Of a DNA stretch of 64,000 nucleotides, positions 1 through 11,376 are shown piece by piece. The notes under the pieces were generated by a model. The model was not told the origin of the DNA, did not search any database, and saw only the letters and a list, made by a program, of their open reading frames with translations. The position numbers and the translations under genes are program-made. The stretch spans positions 1,054,001-1,118,000 of the forward strand of contig CAUEEP010000245.1 of the NCBI GenBank assembly GCA_958450365.1, read 5' to 3'. Source of the stretch: Mesorhabditis belari (Eukaryota; Nematoda; Chromadorea; Rhabditida; Rhabditidae). Numbering within the stretch: position 1 is the stretch's first letter; the number at the start of each line of letters is the position of its first letter.

Positions 1-960
1 TGGGTACAAATTTACAGCTGAATATCCTCTTTTTATGCCATTTACAAAGCAAGAGTAAAATCTCTGTATAGTAACGGCGAGGTGTTCTTTGTGCGGCCGC
101 GTACTCGCTCGTCATCTGGCAAACCGTCCTGGGATAAGGTGCTTCCCTTTTGAAATCCGGGAAGGGGAAGGAGCGATGAGCGACTGAGCATGGCTCGCCC
201 TTCCCTCCGTCATTAGGCTTAAACTCTTGGGGTCAATTCCTACCCCAAGTTTGGCATTTTTGAGGCAAATTCTAGATCCTGGTGTCACTTAAACAGTAGC
301 GAAACCAAGAGAACAGTGCTATCTGACTCGTGGGTCCTCTCTCTCCATTCCCCTCGGGCTCTGTGACCCAATAAATCGCGCATTTAGTTGAAAGCCCTTA
401 CAGTGTTCTTCATTCAATGATATAAAAGTTGATAATAGTATTGTTCCTTGACAGTTTTTGACTTCAGTGTGACTCAAGTGTGACTTCAAAGTGTGAATGA
501 GCATTCAAAATATCCAGCTTACGGCTATGAGACAAAAATTAGCATTAATCTTTCTTTCATTTCATTCACTTCAGTAAGCTTTGATTTTTATCAAATATTG
601 AATGAAAAGAAAATAGTTTTTATTGTTTTTATGGAGAGGAATGGATGGGGATGTTGAAGTGAGATGGAAAGAGAAACGAGAAAAGAGAAATGAGAGGGAT
701 CCTCATTCTCTTTCTTTTCTTTTCTTATCGGGTCTCTGCATCTTCCTTTCATTTCTATGAATTTCACCAATTTTTTCGCTCACAAATTTGTTCTCCTCAA
801 AAGATTCCCTCAAATGATTTCCCTCTTTTACCTTGTTTTGAGATCTTGAGAACTACGAGTTTATTGTTTACCTTCGAACTTTATTATTTTGCCATTCTTG
901 AAGCTAAAACTTATTGTTCTCAAATTTCTAAAGAACCTAATCACTTTTGAACATTTCAGA
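1..960. other. No gene seen; pyrimidine-rich upstream flank
   Basis: A GC-richer block at about 60-260 (with a NotI-type GCGGCCGC at 94-101) is followed by AT-rich sequence. From about 690 to 800 the plus strand is rich in C and T. No exon, RNA gene or element end could be supported. Confidence 0.4.
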
Positions 961-964
961 TACA

Positions 965-3900
965 ATGGAGATCCCGTCGAGTGAGTTTTTGGAGAGTTAC
1001 GAGGAGATCGATGGAATGAATATCGGGTGAGTCGGCACTTTATTTTGATATGCGGAAAATGCTTGATATGCTTTAAAATAGCTTTAAAATAGCTTTAGAA
1101 AGATCTCAAGACTTGCATTTCCTATTTATGAAGCTATTGTAAAGTTTTTCAAAAGTTTTCAATATGGTTCAGATACGGTTCAGATACGGTTCCAATATGG
1201 TTCTTATAAGGTTCCAATGTGGTTCCAATATGGTTCAGATACGGTTCCAATATGGTTCTTATAAGGTTCCAATATGGTTCCATTATAGTTCGGATACGGT
1301 TCTAATATGGTTCCAATATGGTTCCAATATAAAAAAATACCGACTGGGGCTACCAGTGGTGAATTTATCGCATACACAATCACAATACAACGATACACAC
1401 AATACTAGGCTATATCTTAACTTAACCCACGTCATGACAGACGGCTCCCTAACCCTAAGCTCAATGGGGAACTAAATAGCTTTTTTGGTGGTGAAGGGAA
1501 GATGACGATGAAGGAGTGGCTTGTCACTTTAAAGAACTGGGGCCACAACCACCAGACTGCCCTCCAGAAAACCTCTCAACCCGAAGGGAAAGGAAATCCG
1601 AAGGGGGTGACCATGTCGCATGTGGGGTTCGAACCCTCGACCTTCCGATTAAGATAAAAGACACTTAACCAGTCAGGCACACGTGCTCCAATATGGTTCA
1701 GATACGGTTCCATTGAAATCCGGCACTTTATTTTGATATACAGAAAAACAGTATGCTTTAAAAAGAATCTCAAGACTTGCATTTCCTGTTTAACGGTTAT
1801 AAAGCTATTGTAAAGTTTTTCAAAAGTTTCCACTGAAATCCGACTCTATTCAACATGTTTTAGGTATTGCCGATATGGTAACGGACCGAATTACATGTTG
1901 ACCGTTTGTGGAGCTGTTGGTGGGTGGAAATTGGAAACGATCTTGCTACTTTTTGATTTTATACCTTCAGAGATCAGGCGTGTACTTTGCGAGCTCGAAA
2001 ATTTTAATTTCTAGTGCATTCTAGCGCATTCAATCAGTTTTTTTTACAGCAACGATTTGATTGAGAAAGTGAGAAACTACCGTAATCTACCGCACAATGT
2101 GCTACGGTAGCCAAAATGAGTACAGTAACCTGTAGATAGAGTATAAGTCACTAGTGCAAGTGAAAATCTACCACCCACTGACCAGATCTATCGTAATCTA
2201 TTGAACCGAATAGAGTACTGTGCGAATAGAGCAACGGATTTCAAGTGCAAAAACCAAGTGTGCCTAAAGGAGTTTTTCGAGGATACACCTGGGAAGACAA
2301 GCCTGTTAGCTCTACAGCTCTAGCCCTTTGCGAGCTCTACAGATCTAGCCCTTTGCAAGCTCTACAGCTCTAGCCCTTTGCGAGCTCTACAGATCTAGCC
2401 CTTTGCAAGCTCTACAGCTCTAGCCCTTTGCGAGCTCTACATTTGGATAAAACCACGGGACTACTGCTATCAAAGCTTGAGCATCCAATCAAGCTTTAAA
2501 AATTCATTTAGGATGTTATGCAAAAGATTGGCCTCTCACCTCGTTGAGACATTTCGATCCCGAACTCTTCACGATCATCGGCATTGATCCACCCGGGTAT
2601 GGGATTAATTGATACGGAAATTTTTAGCACTTAGGCTATAGTTAGTAAACAAACGAGTTTGTGAGCACAGCTTATCACTACTGCTTTTAGTTATGGCAAA
2701 TCTCGTCCACCAGATCGAAAACAAGAGGTTCTCCGGTGCAATAAAGATGCCGTTATTTGTGTGAAGCTGATGGAGGTACGGAAAAAAAAAGAATAAAATC
2801 GGGAACCAAGTCTTTTTAGAGATTAGAATTGACTCCATTCACGATCGTTGGCTGGAGTGAAGGGTCGAGGACGAGTATTCACGTTGCGGAGACGGCCAAA
2901 GGGAAGGTGAGAAGTTTGAAAGGAATCTAAAAGGACTAAGAAATTCAATCAATCTTATTAGCTTTGATTTTAGAGAGAAATTTTTTTGATATTGCAGATT
3001 GAACGAGCCGTCCTTTTGGCCACCGTGACGAGAGTCGATGCAAGGGGTGTTCAAGTGTACAAAGGTAGGTATACATATACCATAAATACTCTAATAGAAC
3101 TTCACCTCCTCGTACAGTCGCGTAATCTATTAAAGTACTCTATTAAAGTACTCTATTAGTACTCTATTAGAGTATTTATGGTACTTAGAATTGGGCTACA
3201 AGGTTTAAATGTGTGTAGAAATAAAATTTAGTATCTGAACCCCACTTTAGATAAGTTGGTGAAGAGTTATGGCCAAAAGTACGTTGTACACCTGTAGACA
3301 ATTGTCTCGAAAGCCTAAAAAATGTAATATTAAGTTATACATCGAAATTAGAGGGTGGCTACTTTGTGCCAAATTTTTTACGCAACTCTCCATAACTTTC
3401 TTCTAAACGAGCCAATCTTTATGATTTTAATGTCATTTTGTAGATCTCAATAAGTGCAACAAAATGACACTAAATTCATAAAGATTGACTCATTTAGAAG
3501 AAAGTTATGGCAAATTGCGCAAAGCAGTCATCCCCACAAAATTGCCTTCAGGTCTACGAAACACGGATCAATGGCTACCCGCCGAACGGGCTCCCTATTT
3601 GAAGCATTACACGAATGAGTTCCTCAAAAAGCAATGGGCCGACAATTGTGATATGGTTGAAGAGTGAGGGAATTAGAAATTAGAATATCAGAACTAGACA
3701 AAACAACAATAGCTCAGTCTCTCAGAAAGCAGAATAAAGAGTGTTTGTAGCGAATAAATCCTGACTACCGCTTGAAGTAAGCGGTAGTCAGGATCTATGG
3801 ACAAGTTCAAATGTGCTGTTGAAGTAACGGCACATTTGAACTTGTCCATAGATTTTTTTTGATATACTACAAACATAATCTTTATTAAAAGTGAATTCTT

Positions 3901-4287
3901 TCGTCTTTCGAAAGCCTATAGCTTTAATTTAAAGTTGTTCAGGGCGTATCTGATGTTGGGCGGACGATTCCCTTGTCATGACGCGTTGCCGAAAATCGCG
4001 TGCCCAGTTTTGATGTTGAACGGAGGACAAGACAAGTCAGTAATATCATCAATAAACTTAAAGTATTCAATCTATCGCCTATTTTCAGATTTTGCGAGGA
4101 CCCCAAGTCAATCTTTCCAAAGATCAAGAACGTCAAGTATATTTTGGAAGATTTTGTCCATGAAAACCCGAATTTCAGACTCGAAACTCACCTCCAAGGT
4201 GGACACGATTTCCCGCAAAAATTCCCGAAATGGACGGCCGAGAAAATCACTGCTTTCGTTAAAGAAACCGCGAGGAAACAAGCATAA
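965..4287 (+). CDS. BPHL-type alpha/beta hydrolase, copy 1
   Basis: Ten exons can be joined without a break: 965-1026, 1864-1919, 2512-2596, 2691-2775, 2820-2906, 2998-3064, 3552-3663, 3943-4035, 4089-4136 and 4179-4287, giving 267 residues, close to the usual length of biphenyl hydrolase-like (valacyclovir hydrolase) proteins. The protein starts MEIPSSEFLESYEEIDG. The nucleophile elbow is GWSEG in exon 5, the acid is probably the Asp of NGGQD in exon 8, and the catalytic His lies in GGHDF in exon 10, so the Ser-Asp-His triad is complete. Family members hydrolyse small ester substrates. A polyadenylation signal AATAAA lies at 4327-4332. A near twin follows at 5138. Identity is inferred from the fold motifs and length; the substrate is unknown. 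Confidence 0.85.
1165..1330. repeat. Tandem repeat of GGTTC-based units in intron 1 of BPHL copy 1
   Basis: Units such as GGTTCCAATATGGTTCAGAT and GGTTCTTATAAGGTTCCAAT recur about every 11 bases. One stray unit recurs near 1687, beyond a tRNA-like segment. Confidence 0.8.
1605..1690 (-). repeat. tRNA-derived SINE-like unit
   Basis: On the minus strand a D-arm-like TGACTGGTTAAGTG is followed by GGTCGAGGGTTCGAACCCC, a clear polymerase III B box. The arms do not close into an acceptor stem, so this is not called a tRNA gene. A relative sits at 44131-44205. Confidence 0.5.
2300..2442. repeat. About 25-base tandem repeat, intron 2 of BPHL copy 1
   Basis: Roughly five to six copies of a unit built on GCTCTACAGCTCTAGCCCTT, alternating between GAGCTCTACAGATC and AAGCTCTACAGCTC starts. 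Confidence 0.85.
3078..3182. mobile_element. Short derivative of the TACCGTAAATACT foldback family
   Basis: Starts TACCATAAATACTCTAATAG and ends with the reverse complement CTATTAGAGTATTTATGGTA. The inside has CGTACAGTCGCGTA, as in the longer members at 5567-5834 and 23265-23714. It lies in intron 6 of BPHL copy 1. Confidence 0.65.
3190..3530. repeat. Foldback repeat with copies at 33.2 and 50.7 kb
   Basis: Right half is a hairpin: CATAACTTTCTTCTAAACGA pairs with the reverse complement about 80 bases on, and ATCTTTATGATTTTAATGTC with its partner. A long copy starts near 33185 and a shorter relative lies at 50640-50870. The left part (from AAGGTTTAAATGTGTGTAGA) is also present in the 33.2 kb copy. 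Confidence 0.75.
3758..3853. repeat. Twin perfect hairpins in intron 7 of BPHL copy 1
   Basis: Two adjacent perfect inverted repeats. 3758-3794 has 16 bp arms (ATCCTGACTACCGCTT) and 3793-3853 has 24 bp arms (starting ATCTATGGACAAGTTCAAAT). Both close on a loop containing TTGAAGTAA. Confidence 0.9.
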
Positions 4288-4433
4288 TTTTGAGAAGAAT
4301 TGATCTTTATTTATACGTGCACAAAGAATAAAACAACTCTAAAAGAACACTAAACAACAACAAAAAAATTCTAAATTCATCAACAGTAGAGTGAATTTGG
4401 GTGGTTGCAGCCAGAGATGTTCCAGCCGGACCT

Positions 4434-4592
4434 TAGGCCTGTAAGCCTAGTGGACAAGGCCTGTAAGCCTAGTGGACAAGGCCTGTAAGCCTAGTGGACA
4501 AGGCCTGTAAGCCTCATGGACAAGGCCTATAAGCCTAGTGGACAAGGCCTATAAGCCTAGTGGACAAGGCCTGTAAGCCTAGTCGACAAGGC
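4434..4592. repeat. 22-base tandem repeat downstream of BPHL copy 1
   Basis: Seven copies of AAGGCCTGTAAGCCTAGTGG plus AC, with single-base variants. The unit contains the palindrome AGGCCT. It lies between the two BPHL genes. Confidence 0.9.
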
Positions 4593-5137
4593 CAGAACCT
4601 AGTCTTAAGCTTGCTTGACCTGGTCTGGCAAAACTTTACCAGGCCTGCAGTAAAGCCAAGAAAGCCAGCTTTTTGTTTGTACATGCCTGAGATTTCCTTT
4701 CTTGTTTGTCATAGTACTTTCAATGCAATTTCTAAGAACGAGAAGCTTGCGACACAAACAATTTCCAGCTCGCTTAAAGTCGAGTGCACTAAAGAACATG
4801 GGTTTATCAAAGCACAAAGTACGACTGAATGCTAGCAACTTCTCAGTTCATTGTGTCAAAACAGTGATGTTTCATGTTTCTGAAAAAGAGGAGACAATGA
4901 ACGGTCACCCCATCACAAACACTGATAACAATGTGAAAGAGAGAGCGGGAAAGATGAAGAGAAATCAGGGATTCAGATGAGATTCACATGTCTGAAAAGT
5001 ATAGACACAACCAGGAGAGAGGTTTGGAAAAGGAAACGGGTGATCCCACGATCGGAAATTTTTCTCCCGGACATCAATCTAACACCACACATTTTCGAAG
5101 TACTCAAGGAAATTCTATTTATTTTTTTCTGAAAGCA

Positions 5138-7123
5138 ATGACCCATTCCGAGTACAGCGAGCACTTTGCCGAAATCGATGGGCAAAAAATTGGGTAAAAA
5201 TTGTTGAATTTAAGCTTATTTTAAGCTTTATTGAGTTAAAATGAAAATTTCTATCCTTCAAAACCCTTTTTAGCTACTCAAAATACGGGCATGGAGCCAC
5301 AAATATGTTAACGATTTGCGGTGGAGTAGGTGAGGAAGAAAAAATAGCTTATTGAGATACGTTTTCTAAATGGTGGATAATTCTGAAAGTTACCGTAATC
5401 TTTTTCTACTTAATTTTGATCCTATTCAACTCACAGCTTGATTCCCCATCAAATGAGAGCAAAGCAAATGAGAGCATTGAGTAGAACAGACAAAATCAAA
5501 AGGAAAGATTACTATATTTTTTCCAAATTATTCATCTTTTAGAAAAAAGAATTGCTCACGATAAACTACCGTAAATACTGTAATAGTACCCCACCCCCTC
5601 GTACAGTCGCGTAGTCGCAAAAGTTTTTTAGTATTTCATTTTTTTCAAAGTGCCCGTACTTTCAAAAAATGCGTCTTTTGTATCAAAAAATAGCTGAAAT
5701 TCAGGGCTATTTTTTGATACCTAAGCGCGCATTGTAGCTTAAACCAGTGTCGAGAAAAACTCGTTCAAAGCTAGACTACGCAACACTCCGCACCGTCATT
5801 ATGGGGGTGGGGTACTATTACAGTATTTACGGTATGAGCTCTTGAGATACTGTAATTTGAATAGCAAATGCTCTGTTTCACCGCAGTATCCAGGAGTCGA
5901 TTTTATTAGCTTTTTATGAGCCTAAAAATATCCAGTTTAGTCTACAATATAACTGCTTACAGGTTGTTACGCGAAAGATTGGCCATTGTCGACATTAGAG
6001 CACTTTGATCCCGAGAAATACACGATTATCAGCATCGATCCACCTGGGTAAACGATTGAAATGAAACTTTAAGTTAAAGCTAAAAGAATTTTTTTTAGTT
6101 ACGGCAAATCCCGTCCACCAGAGCGCGTGCAAAACGTTTTCCGCTGTCAAAAGGACGCGGTTATTTGCATGAAATTGATGGAGGTTTCAATTTTTTCAGT
6201 GCAACTTAAAGCCTTTTTTACACTGAACTGTGTAAAAAAGTTTCAAATGCAATTTCAAAATACTTGCTTTCATTCAGCAATTGGAACTCCTTCCATTCAC
6301 AGCGGTCGGTTGGAGTGAAGGCTCGAGAACGGCACTTCATCTTGCAGCAAATGGAATTCAAAAGGTGCTCTTTATAAAGAGATCAAGTTAAAAGTTAATT
6401 CTTTCTAAAACAAAGATTCTTACCAAAAAAACCTTTTTCTAATCTCTAAATGTTTAGATAAACCGATGCGTAGCGATGGCTGCAACAACAAGAATCGAAA
6501 AGCGGGCGGTTGAAGTGACCAAGGGTGAGTTGAGGCCTGAAATTTATCATAACTATTGATGATGTAGCTAAAACCGTATTAAATGATTGTACAGCTATGC
6601 AGTCAATTAAAATCTGAATTCCAGGAATGAAAAATACTGACCTGTGGCTACCGGCAGATCGAGAGCCTTACCTGAAGCACTGCTCAAATGAGTTTTTCAA
6701 GAAACAATGGGCCGATATCATGGATACAGCCGAAGAGTGAGTTAACACAAAGAACCTAACCTAAAAGACCATAATCGATCAATAACCCAATACAGATGCT
6801 ATAACATGCTTGGTGGTCGATTCCCGTGTGATGCTTCTCTTGCCGAGAATCACTTGTCCAGTGTTGCTTTTGAATGGAGGACAAGATTGGTGGAGATCTT
6901 TTCAAAGACCAATTCTTTACATGTCCATTTCAGGTTTCACGGAGACCAAAAGGAAATAATGTCTCGTATAAAGGACGTCAAGTGAGTTTGAATGCCGACT
7001 TTCATAAGTTTCAATTCTCCTTTCAGAATGGAGACACAATTACACGGAGGACACGATTTTCACCTCAAATACCCGAAATGGGTTGTTGATAAAATTGAGC
7101 GCTTTATTACCGAAACCAGTTGA
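5138..7123 (+). CDS. BPHL-type alpha/beta hydrolase, copy 2 (one-base frameshift)
   Basis: Tandem duplicate of the gene just upstream. Exons: 5138-5193, 5274-5329, 5963-6047, 6099-6183, 6278-6364, 6458-6524, 6625-6736, 6796-6889, 6934-6981, 7027-7123. Exons 2-7 and 9 have exactly the same lengths as in copy 1, while exon 8 is 94 instead of 93 bases. The extra base lies about 6832-6842, and after it the frame must change to recover the conserved TCPVLLLNGGQDW stretch. The nucleophile elbow GWSEG and the C-terminal GGHDF are kept. Intron 2 carries a 268 bp foldback element. Stop is followed by AATAAA at 7131-7136. Either a young pseudogene or a sequence error; all splice sites are good, which favours an error or very recent damage. 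Confidence 0.8.
5567..5834. mobile_element. Foldback element (family A), full length 268 bp
   Basis: Terminal inverted repeats TACCGTAAATACTGTAATAG and CTATTACAGTATTTACGGTA flank a body with GTACAGTCGCGTAGTCGCAA and an internal stem at AAAAAATAGC. It has no coding capacity. It is inserted in intron 2 of BPHL copy 2. Other copies: 20005-20247, 20484-20625, 23265-23714 and a remnant at 35772-36075. Confidence 0.85.
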
Positions 7124-7546
7124 CTAATAGAATAAAGAAATTTCACGTTCACAGCAAACTCTATGAAACAGACCAATACTATCTGCACCATATGCATAAA
7201 CAAATCCATCTTCACGCTTTCAAAAACTAAACTTTATTTGCACAGCACCAAAAAAAATAAAAATGCAACCCGTTTATTAAACCACATCATATTAACTAAC
7301 ATAATTTTACAATTGGGAATAAAAGGGGCAACTAAGAACATGAATCTTGTGCTAAAATGAATTAGGGGCCACTACAGTGCTTTACAATAATTACAATTGA
7401 ATAAGGAGCGCAATAATAAAGCTTCAATAATGACTCCTTTCCGTCGCCAAAGATCCCAATTCGACTCAAAGAGTGGCTGGCTAAAGAAGACAACGATTAA
7501 TTTAACAAAATAGAAGCTTGAGCTCTCAACTAAAGTAATCAAATGA

Positions 7547-10500
7547 TCAACCAACCAAGGTTCCAAAGTTTTTCTCCAGATGCTCGGTCCAATGATTCAT
7601 TTGTGGGTTTCGCTTTGTAGGCAAACCTAAATCTATCCGATTGAAGAATGAAAGTGAATATTTACATTCGCATCGTGGACCACAAAATGGATGAGCAAAG
7701 CCACAATCGCGTGCCTAAACAATGAATTAAGAACATAAATTGTACAAGAGCTTTTCACTTAGAATCAACCCACCTGGTGAGCACAAGTTGGATAGAAGCG
7801 GCAACTCTCGCGAGGATGCCAGAGTGTACATCCTGTTTCTTGCCGATGACGGCGATTTTCCCAGAAAACACATTGAGGCGCCGGCTTTCGGAATCGTTCT
7901 TGCTGTTTCCGCTGCCCATTTTGTTTGTTGCCTAAAAATTAACTGAACAAAAACAAAAAAAAATATATTTTACCGAAGGCGAAGTAATAATCCGAATTGT
8001 TCTGATTCTCTCGATCACATCCCATATCTTTGCCAGTGACGCTTTCTTGAATGCCAGTCTCGCAATAGGTGCCTAAAAAAGTCCAAATTTCGGACTAAAA
8101 AATAGACTTCGCTTAACGTGAGACCGAGACCGAGACTTATCATTTTTTCCAAGGTATCGGCAACATCAAAGCAAAATTTTGTTTTAGCTTCTCGACCGAG
8201 ATATTATGCTATTTTTCGGTGAATTTTCAATAAAAAGCAACATTTTCCTTTTGATCTCCCTGACACAGCTAGTTACAGCCCCATCGCCAACATCACCTAG
8301 AGCTAGTGATTTCCCCAACGCGAGCGAACTCCTCATTGTGCTGCTCGCGCCCGCCTTTCCCCAGTCCAAAACAGTGTTTAAGAACTCAAAAATCACAAGT
8401 CTCGGTCTCCTTAACCTCATTAAATCTCGTTAAGGTCTCGTCAGGCCAAGTCTACCATAAAGCACCTACCATTAGGAGTAACATTGGAGTTTAACTCTTG
8501 GCATTGTTGCGGGTAATTGTGTTGCAGAGAAGGAGGTTGAGTGCGACGAATGAAATTCTCCTCTGCCTAAAAACATTTTTGATGTAGACTAATCGTCAAT
8601 GCTTCAAAATGCAGTCATAAGTCATGCCTGTTTCCAAGGATTTCCTCCAAATGAATTCATCCATCTATTGGCGCCTTCTTGTTTGTTTTCCGATTTGCAA
8701 AAGCCTCCTTTGCTTAAAGCAACTTGATTCATCTAAAAAGAAATTAACAAGTGATATTTAATAACTGGATACCCCGGGGCAAATCTTTTCATCGGCGTTG
8801 AATCCTCCAAAGCTTTCACTCTTCGGCAGTTTGCAGTTTGATTGTTGCAGTTGTTGTTGGACATGGTCTCGTTCTCTCAATCGTGTAGCCCCAATGGCAA
8901 AAGGATCCTGGTTGGAAAAGAGTTGCAACAGGAAGATTGAAGGGATTCATTTTGGACATCATTGTTGGCATGGAATATGTTCGAGCATGTAGATGATCCT
9001 TCTCAAGCCCAACCATAGTCTTCGAAGAGCACACCATCGTTGCCGATTGTTGTGGTTCGGGTGGTGGAGAATCATCAAGATGAGTCAAGCCTTGTACCAA
9101 ATCGCTCGGATTCATCAATGATTGCTTAGCCTTTTGTGCATCTTAATGAAATGGTAGCAAACGGTTTACAAATTGCAGTACCGTGCGCAGGCTCACGAGT
9201 TGAAGATTTCTGCATGCACTGAGGTGCGGGCTCTGGTCCGTAAGTTGGAGTAAACTAAATCAAAAATAGTTTTAAAGCACTATTTAAATAACACCTGAAT
9301 ACTCTTATTGTGAGTTATTCCGTTTGAATAATGAGAAAGACTCGTCATCAGCTGCGGATCTCCGGATAAGTGTTGAGCATTGTCATCAAAGATCACCAGT
9401 TGAACAACATCTTTTGAAGGGGTCAAACCAACGACGCATTTGCTAAAAATGGTTTTTCTCATTAGTGAAGGAGTGTTAAAAATTACAAGGAATTTGGTGG
9501 AAACGGAAGAATATCAGCTGGACAAAGGCCCGTTGTAGCACAAACGCGTTCAATCAACGATTCCAACCTAAAAAGAATCGTAACCTCAGACAAAACAAAA
9601 TTATTCCATAATTTTGTTCTTCCTCCCAATTAACAAAGCATCCACCTTTTCTGCATATAATCCTGATTCTCCGCCTCAATCACAATGACCGCTTCACCGG
9701 AACGCGAGTTAAAGTAGACACATTGCTGGTCCTTTGACAACAAGCTATTAAACTTATCCTGAGGAATGGATGGAATCTAAAGGGGAGAACCAACAATAAG
9801 CCTGTTAATTAAATTCTAACCTGCAAAAGAAAGCAGCGAGCCTCATACGGATTTGGTGCCTAAATAGAAATATGTAAGTAGACTAAAATGAGCTCACAAC
9901 AATGGAAAAATCGACAAGTTCATCCATTTGGAGGCACTCCTTGGCCGAATCCAAGAACGTGTAGTCCAAAGTGTTTGGACAAATAATCAAGGTTCTCCAT
10001 CCAATTGTTGACAACGAACTCAGTGTAGATGTGTAGTTTCCAGAATCTAAACAATCAGAATCATGTTCCATTTGCTTATCACAATAAGTTCGAAGATGGT
10101 AAAAGAATCGTACCTGAGATCAGCACAACGAGGCCAGGCTTTTCGAACAGTGAGGTGTGTCGCTTCATCTCCGTGCAAATTCGATCGACGATCTTCGACG
10201 GCGAAGCATGGTAAATTGTAAAGTTCTAAAACAAAGTAGTCTTAGAATAAATATCTAGAACCTACCGGATATTCTTGCTCCACAACGTTGATCACTGAGG
10301 TGTCCGTGCATCGAACGTCACACATTAAGGACACTTGCATGCTTCTTGATATCTTTTCTTCCATCTAAAGCAAAAAGTGAACAAACAGCTGGCCGAGTTA
10401 CGGCCAAACCTTTGCAATAAAGACAGTCATTTGTTCCCCCGAAATTGGTGCCGATGTGTAGTTCCAGTAAGCAAGCACGGGAAGTTCATCTTTCAACGAA

Positions 10501-10612
10501 TTCAACTAAACAGAAAAATAAGTATTACAAGACAGGACAACTTGATAAATGTCAAGCAAGTAAAAAAAATATGAAATGAACGTACCTGTGAAATATGACG
10601 TCCGGACGTCAT
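7547..10612 (-). CDS. NYN-domain protein with C-terminal Nab2-type CCCH zinc fingers
   Basis: Minus-strand gene with about 14 short exons; the first are 10586-10612 (MTSGRHISQ) and 10410-10505. Residues about 18-160 look like an NYN (PIN-like) ribonuclease fold: a first strand VLAYWNYTSAPI, a middle SPSKIVDRI, and VVLIS followed by DSGNY, then GWRTLIICP. The usual Asp after the first strand is Asn here, and the usual GDSDF motif is altered to SDSGNY, so activity is doubtful. A Ser/Gln/Pro-rich linker follows. The C-terminus (exons near 7747-7930 and 7547-7690) holds GCTLWH, then a C-X5-C-X6-C-X3-H finger (CRFYPT ... CGFAH) and CGPRCEC, the spacing of Nab2/ZC3H14 poly(A)-binding fingers. The stop TGA is at 7547-7549. 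Role is inferred as RNA binding or turnover; no ortholog name is claimed. Confidence 0.72.
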
Positions 10613-10874
10613 CGCAGCAAAATTAAGAGTGATGTGACTCCGAAAAGTTTGTAGGGATTTTGACGTGATTTGTATGCAAATTTGAAAAATGCTAATAAAG
10701 ACAATGTCGCCAAATAGCTTTTTGTTTGAATATCTTTAATTTTTATGCTCTTATAAAAGGATATCAACCAGCTTTCCAAGAGAGTCGCCATATTTTGCGC
10801 AGTTCCGTGTTTTTCTTTCTCAGACTTCTTTTTATTTTAATGCACTTGGATGCTCTTGCATTGATTTAGAGATT

Positions 10875-11141
10875 CTACAACCAATTCTGACCCTTTTCAG
10901 CTTTGGAAATCATCATTGCGCACTTGTCATCGTTGTATCTGATGCGGAAGCTTGCTCCCTACTTCTCTACAACTTCACTTTTTGGTAAGCTTTGTTCGTT
11001 TTCATTGATGAAAAGTTTAACGGTGCTATAGTTTGCTATAGTTTGGAAGGGGACAGTTTGCAAACACCGGTTTTTTTCAAACTCCACTTTTTTAAAGACT
11101 TTTTCCGGGGTAATCACTTGCGCTGAATCTATTGGAAACAT
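10875..11141 (-). pseudogene. Possible immunoglobulin-domain relic
   Basis: A minus-strand reading frame contains YSTVKLFINENEQSLPKSEV, one in-frame stop, then SFRIRYNDDKCAMMISKAE. The two parts look like the C/D and E strands of an I-set immunoglobulin domain of the twitchin/titin kind (short polar strand, then D-x-x-x-A-x-x-x-I). No flanking exons of such a gene were found nearby. It could equally be chance; the match is short and there is no splice-site support. Otherwise the 10.62-11.37 kb gap between the NYN gene and the innexin shows nothing. Confidence 0.25.
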
Positions 11142-11376
11142 TTTAAAACCATTATGAACAACTTTTATGGTAGTTTGAGAAGCATTTCCGAGCCTTCGGG
11201 TGGGGCTCTATTTCCACTGGGTTTAAAGGGATCGAATTAAGGGGCTTAAAACCTCAGTAAATGCTTGAAATAGCTAGAAAACAGTTGCTAAAGCTTAAAT
11301 AGTTACCAAATTAAGAATCTACCCCATTAAAAGCCCTAGGAGTGCAAAAATTAGTTCTCTAGCTCAATAGATATGA

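Noticed and set aside
10609..10791. 60-residue minus-strand gene upstream of the NYN gene
   Set aside because: It overlaps the first NYN exon in another frame and has no recognisable feature.
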